DNA from: Strobilurus pachycystidiatus
Taxonomy: Eukaryota; Basidiomycota; Agaricomycetes; Agaricales; Physalacriaceae
Assembly (NCBI GenBank): GCA_019915135.1
Contig: JAHLMK010000011.1
Location: forward strand, 496,001 to 560,000
Reading direction: 5' to 3'
DNA: 64,000 bases
The translations under genes were made by a program, and so were the position numbers. The notes beneath the pieces are model-generated. The model ran no database searches. It saw only the letters and a list, made by a program, of their open reading frames with translations, and was not told the origin of the DNA. This document shows, in pieces, positions 59,568 through 64,000 of this stretch. The stretch's first letter is position 1; each line of letters starts with the position of its first letter.

Positions 59568-60013
59568 AGCTCACAGCTTGCTCATGGACGGGCGAAGGAA
59601 AGGAGTCCTAGGCGCAAAATGAGTAGGATGCACGCTTCCCCATTGGGAGTCGATCAGCCGCGGATGGATCCCGATAACAGGCCTCGTTACCGACAGCGAG
59701 GCTGCTGCTTTGTGTTGGCTGGTCTACCCCGTCTCCAATTCAACAGGGCAGGCTATCTTCTCTCTGCCCAGTACCGAGTACCGCTTCACTTCTCCTCGGG
59801 CGATTTCTGGCAGTGCGGAAGCGCTCTTCCGTACATTCAGTTGCAAGTCTGAATGAACCATGGTGGAGATAGCGTGTGGACAATCATTCAACCTTCCCTA
59901 TCACCGTTCCATCTGACGTTCATAAGCGAAATGAAATCCAGAACTCTGTGGACTTCGTGAGTAACATAGTAGGTTGCTCGCGGATGCTGATATAGCGTGG
60001 TCGAGCTCTAGGT
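59568..60013. other. Intergenic, upstream of ACT gene and tRNA
   Basis: About 445 bp with no supported gene; the ACT-domain promoter should lie here. Confidence 0.45.
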
Positions 60014-60098
60014 GACTGCGTAGCTCAGTGGTTTAGAGCATGCGATTGCAGTCTTGAGGGCTATCGCAGGGTCACGTGTTCGAGTCACGTCGTGGTCT
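60014..60098 (+). tRNA. tRNA-Cys (GCA) with 11-nt intron
   Basis: Folds as a full cloverleaf: acceptor arms GACTGCG/CGTGGTC, D arm GCTC..GAGC, anticodon stem TGCGA/TCGCA, and T arm ACGTG-TTCGAGT-CACGT. The loop reads TT-GCA-G, then an 11-nt intron TCTTGAGGGCT (60052-60062), then A, so the intron sits one base 3' of the anticodon, the normal place. Discriminator base is T, the usual identity element of tRNA-Cys. A T-rich Pol III stop (CTTTTTC) follows at once. Confidence 0.9.
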
Positions 60099-60103
60099 TT
60101 TTC
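60097..60103 (+). terminator. Pol III terminator of tRNA-Cys
   Basis: TCTTTTTC directly after the mature 3' end of the tRNA. Confidence 0.7.
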
Positions 60104-60610
60104 TTTCGTGTCAATGTCATTGTCAAGCGCCACTGTCCGCTGTCACAAAGGTCGCTTTGAGTCGACTCCTGATTCCTTGGAATTCCTGGACCAGGAAGTT
60201 TGGTCCCATCGAGCGACAGGGTCCAAGGACTCGGAGGAGACAATCACCGTCCGACCATCAGATCGTTCCAGCGACAATGAAACAAGGACATCCCACTGTA
60301 AGCTCACCCTACACACTCCTACTCTCACCAGTCAACTCAATCGAAGGACGCTGTCCGGCATACTGCTGGCTATCAATAGTCACCGTTGCACACGATTAAG
60401 TGCTCTTACGTTGCTCCTGCAATGGAACCCAACCATCAGAGCGTTTCTCGATCGTGAAGGACATGAATCCCCAAGCAATGGTGGGCCGAGTCCGTTTCCA
60501 TCTCTCAAAGCACGCGCGAGTTTCCACCCCAATCGATATGAAACGACCTCATGCTTCGAGACGTGTGTTGTAATACAGGCAGTACTACGTCGTGATCAAG
60601 AGCCACATTT
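60104..60610. other. Intergenic between tRNA and CSN1
   Basis: About 500 bp. The open plus-strand frame 60054-60632 starts inside the tRNA and runs antisense into CSN1; it has no protein-like features. Confidence 0.5.
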
Positions 60611-62419
60611 CTACTGCTCAACCTGGATGTAGTCCGACATGGTGTTCTGATGTCCTTTGGGGGCTTTGATTATCATGTCCGCTTGTTGCCTAGCGAGTGT
60701 TCAGCAGTACGATGGTGAGAAGGAGCCTAAAATACGTACAGCTTCATACGAAGCAGCAATTTCCTGTTAGCGTTCTGCATATCACTACCAGCCTTCATGG
60801 CCCGAGCAAAGAGATCTGTTCGGTGATCGACTTGCTTCACTTGCAAAATCTGATGCAACAATCAGTCACTGGGCACTTGCACAAAGTAGAAAGAGGGATG
60901 CCTTATTTTGACTGTCAACCCTTCCTTGGATATGACCGGACTGTATCAAGGTGACCACCTGCATCTCCACTTCGCTGACAGTCCAGCCGAATGCTTGGCT
61001 CATCCTATCAAGTCGGATGGACGAGAACGGCTGGAAGTAGAGCACGACCGCGCGGTTCTTGATCGCTTCCATGAGATGGGCTACATGCGATGTGAGATGA
61101 ACGTCGATATAGTGGCGTGTCTGCGGAGCTCTCAATGGGCTAGTCAGCACGTAGGCAAATGAATGGCATACTGAGAAGCGTTGCAAAATTTCCAAGACTG
61201 TTTGAAATTTGCTTGCCATGTAGGCTTCGATCAGCTCACGCAGATAAGGTTCTTGTTCAATGTATACACCGAACGATGGATTGTCGATGACTTGTGCCTT
61301 GAACGCGGATCGCGACAGGCTCGCCATTGCACACAAAGTTCCATAGATTGCGATATCACCTGGGGAAATTATCTTGTTGCGAGCATGTGAGTACTTTCAT
61401 CTGTCTCGATTGAATGAACATATCAACCTTTCCAACCCAGTCGCCAAGATCTTTCGTTGGCCCCAGCCGAAGGAGATTGTAGGATGCCTTTTCGTATGAA
61501 GACTGGCCAAGGGCCGATAGAGAGGTTGCCAAGTCGAGCTTACTCCTCACGCGATCGCGTTCCGGACTGTTCTTCTTTCCAACAGTGACCATCGGTGTTG
61601 TCGCTGCGTTGTTGGCATTGTTCTGAGTAGCTGCAGCAACAGCAGCCTCGAGAGCGGCCTCAGCTTTGAAGACGTAAGTAGGGATGTGGCCATAGTTTCT
61701 TTGTTCAATAAGAAGCTGTTGTACGTGAGTCAGTGAAGGTGCAGAAGAGGAGTAACGCACTTCAAGAACGGACAGACACATGTCGAGGACGTGTTGACTG
61801 GTAGTGCAGTATTCACGCGATTTGGTGTAATGCTTGAGCGAGCTGGGGTAGTCGCCGGTCGTTCGATAGAAATCTCCCAAGTCCCGGTGGGCCATCTGTT
61901 TAAGAGTAATGAAGGGAGAACGAGTGGTCGCGACGATTGTGGCGTACGCGTATGCTTTCTTTAATCATGTTGTTGTTGTACGTCTTGAGCTCATTCTCCA
62001 GTTTGGCCCGTTCCACCTGGTTCTTGGCAGTAGTTTCCTCTATCCATTTCGGGTTCAGCGTTGGCAGTTCAGTAAGCGGCGGGAGGGACGAATCGGGGTT
62101 CGAGGCGGCCTGTTCGTAGGCGGCGGAGAGGAGCTGAAAGTGCGACGGATCTCGTGACTGGTGGATGTGCTGGACGGCGAGCTGGAAGGCCTCTGCGGCT
62201 ATCGACGGGCACAGCGTGAGGATGTGGACGAGGCGGTCGATGACAGTTCTGCCTGCAAGGCGGTCAGTCGCGTTCCGAGCGGGATCGGTGGACGCCACCT
62301 GAATAATTGGCAATGTAGCTTTCGAGGTCGAATGGATGGGCGTCGTCGATGACGACGATGGGGTTGCGGCGCGACTGCGAGGTGCTGGGCTGTGTCTCCT
62401 CGGGCTGGTCGATGTCCAT
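60611..62419 (-). CDS. CSN1: COP9 signalosome subunit 1
   Basis: PCI-domain subunit of the COP9 signalosome, which removes Nedd8 from cullins. Start ATG 62419: [15 protein letters not shown], then [14 protein letters not shown]. Helical repeats include [69 protein letters not shown] and [27 protein letters not shown]. The PCI part shows [62 protein letters not shown] and [25 protein letters not shown]. The last exons give [30 protein letters not shown] and [10 protein letters not shown], ending SDYIQVEQ at 60611. Confidence 0.92.
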
Positions 62420-62481
62420 GGTGGTAAAAGGTGAAGCTGTGATTAGCACAGCTCCACAGCTTCACCTTGACCACCACCATG
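62417..62481. repeat. Imperfect palindrome spanning both start codons
   Basis: Left arm 62417-62441 and right arm 62455-62481 are inverted copies: CATGGTGGT then AAGGTGAAGCTGTG, with a 2/4-base internal difference, around a 13-base centre. Each arm ends in the start codon of one of the two divergent genes. A nested smaller palindrome AGCTGTG-ATTAG-CACAGCT (62435-62453) shares the centre. Confidence 0.85.
62420..62478. promoter_or_regulatory. 59-bp divergent region CSN1/hydrolase
   Basis: Only 59 bp separate the two ATGs, nearly all inside the palindrome above. Transcripts of the two genes probably overlap at their 5' ends or have extremely short leaders. Confidence 0.6.
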
Positions 62482-63969
62482 AGGATTCACCTTGTCTATA
62501 TTCACGGCTTCCGAGGTACTTGTCTGCAGCTTGCACTCTGCCAATGACTGAATCACGTCGGCCCAGGCGACGAGACCACCTTCCAGGCATGTTCCCGCCG
62601 GCCATCCCGCCCCGCTCATCGCTGACACCCATCGATGGCAGTCGTTCCCCACTGACCTGCAGAATTACCTGTCGGCCCACACATCCCAAGAGCGAATTCA
62701 GTATCAGAGCTCGCTGTATCCGACATACAAGAGCCGCCAGTCCCTCGCTGTATGCACCACCACCTTTCTGAAATGGTAAGTACCCTCCCCGGCCTGGCGC
62801 AGAGTGGGTACTGATCTCCCACAGGTTGAATACCCAACCATCCGGGCCCGTTATACTTATAGGCCATTCTATGGGGGGGCTATTGGCCGCAGAGGCCGCC
62901 ACACATATATCTAACAACCCACCAGGCAACCGCAAACCGCGTCGGATAGTTGGTATGATAGCCTTTGATACGCCATACCTCGGCAAGTGGATCTGCTACT
63001 TCCAACGGCGACGTGTTCACCGCATATTTTATCACTCAAGGCATGCACCCCCACGTTGTTATCACAGGTCTGGCCTCTCTATTTGCCGGCGACGAGGATA
63101 AGAAGACAGAAACGGAAATGAACGACGACTCTGTGCACATCGTCGACCACCAAGTCACCGACGATTGGGAAAACTTTAGTAAGAACAACCCAGGTAGGCA
63201 GTGGACATCTATAGCCGGTCATAGGCTGATCGGTGTTCATCCAGCCCGTGGATCAGCAACTTCCATCACCACCGCCAACGAATTACTCTCGCCGAGGCCG
63301 ACTCCAAGTACAGCCAGTTCTTCCAGCAACTTGAGCGTCTCTTTGCGTTCACCCTCGCCTTCACTTCTGGAACGCTCCACCGAACTGATGGACCGCACCA
63401 AGAACTATCTCAATTCCCACTCTGATGACCCCCTCGTCCGCTGGATGCGCAAACACTCGAATGAACCCTTTACCGCTGCCAAGCGCTGGATCGTCGAACA
63501 CTTCCAATTCGGAATATGTATGTTCGACCCCCCAGGACTCAAGGAGCGGTACACCACCCTCGTCGCGTGGAATGGACAATGGGCTAACTTCTGGACCCAA
63601 ACCATTCCCAAAGACGGCGACGATGGTAAAGCTGAGCAGGATGCTGATAACGACGTGGCTCTGCTAGAAACAGGCGTGGCAGACTCGAAACCACTGTCAA
63701 AGGACGAAGAGAAGCGGTTGAAGAAGTTGCAGAAGTCCCACGACAAAGAAGCCAAGAAAGGGCAGGCGGGACGCCACTTTATCGTTCTACCTACGGGACT
63801 TGGCAAGGTCCTTGGTGGCGGCGACAAATGGGAGAAGGTGCTTGTTGCCGGCGTGAAAGACGAGGTGGGCGCGCACTGCGGACTCTTCATTAGAGGGCAG
63901 AACTTGGACTACGATGGCTTGGTGGAGCGCGTCGGCCAACGGGTGATATCTTGGGGAAGGGATTTATAG
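62479..63969 (+). CDS. Alpha/beta hydrolase, DUF676 lipase-like
   Basis: Predicted serine hydrolase. Five exons (62479-62515, 62567-62586, 62642-62775, 62825-62982, 63041-63969) total 1278 nt, 425 residues. It starts MRIHLVYIHGFRGDETTFQ, joins SFPTDLQNYLSAHTS and QSSLYPTYKSRQS, and has the nucleophile elbow GHSMGG in GPVILIGHSMGGLLAAEAA. IAFDTPYLGMHPHVVITGLASLF follows, as in the DUF676 family. The C-terminal half has a Ser-rich linker, a conserved-looking block RWIVEHFQFGICMFDPPGLKERY and a charged end RLKKLQKSHDKEAKKG, finishing RVISWGRDL. Introns 2 and 4 begin with GC instead of GT. The substrate is unknown. Confidence 0.85.
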
Positions 63970-64000
63970 CTGCTCTAGTGGTTCATAGCTGCTCTAGTGG

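Noticed and set aside
60054..60632. 192-codon open frame on the plus strand
   Set aside because: It begins inside the tRNA-Cys, has no protein-like motifs and overlaps the 3' end of CSN1 in antisense.

Overview
The window looks like nuclear DNA of a basidiomycete fungus, most likely an Agaricomycete. Genes are dense and on both strands. Most are cut by several introns of about 47-75 bp. The families present are fungal: a Zn2Cys6 regulator, a DUF6534-type seven-helix protein, Pex14, Yvc1, Get1 and a Tnp2-type transposon. Exon structures were assembled by eye. For ARPC3, LEU2, PRS, GET1, malate synthase, RPC19 and the alpha/beta hydrolase, exon lengths were summed and give whole codon numbers.

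Layout. 1-3.7 kb: no gene that can be supported, only degenerate repeats and a strong hairpin. 3.7-21.3 kb: housekeeping genes and unknowns: a single-pass membrane protein, vacuolar channel YVC1, Arp2/3 subunit ARPC3, rRNA endonuclease NOB1, leucine enzyme LEU2, a Glu/Lys-rich protein with a 15-nt exon, RNR2, a frameshifted F-box gene, a DUF6534 protein and a Gln-rich coiled-coil protein. 22.5-28.8 kb: a complete 6.27-kb DNA transposon with terminal inverted repeats, a candidate 5-bp target duplication, subterminal repeats, a Tnp2-like transposase and a second gene. It sits between a damaged small gene and RIB1.

29-41.6 kb: RIB1, a GH17 glucanase, three intronless four-helix membrane paralogues interrupted by VPS17, and a secreted M24 peptidase. 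41.9-50.4 kb: PRPP synthetase (apparently with a one-nucleotide exon), GET1, malate synthase, a SET methyltransferase, cofilin and PEX14. 50.4-57.6 kb: two related short-chain dehydrogenases bracket a nuclear-type unknown, a Zn2Cys6 activator and RPC19, the shared Pol I/III subunit split into five small exons. 58.2-64 kb: a CASTOR-like ACT-domain protein, an intron-containing tRNA-Cys, and the divergent pair CSN1 / alpha-beta hydrolase, whose start codons are 59 bp apart inside an imperfect palindrome.

Functional links: PEX14 and malate synthase both belong to peroxisomal/glyoxylate metabolism. YVC1, VPS17 and the CASTOR-like protein concern the vacuole, endosome or nutrient sensing. The dehydrogenase/regulator group may be a small catabolic or secondary-metabolic unit. 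These links are inferences from gene content; no operon logic applies.
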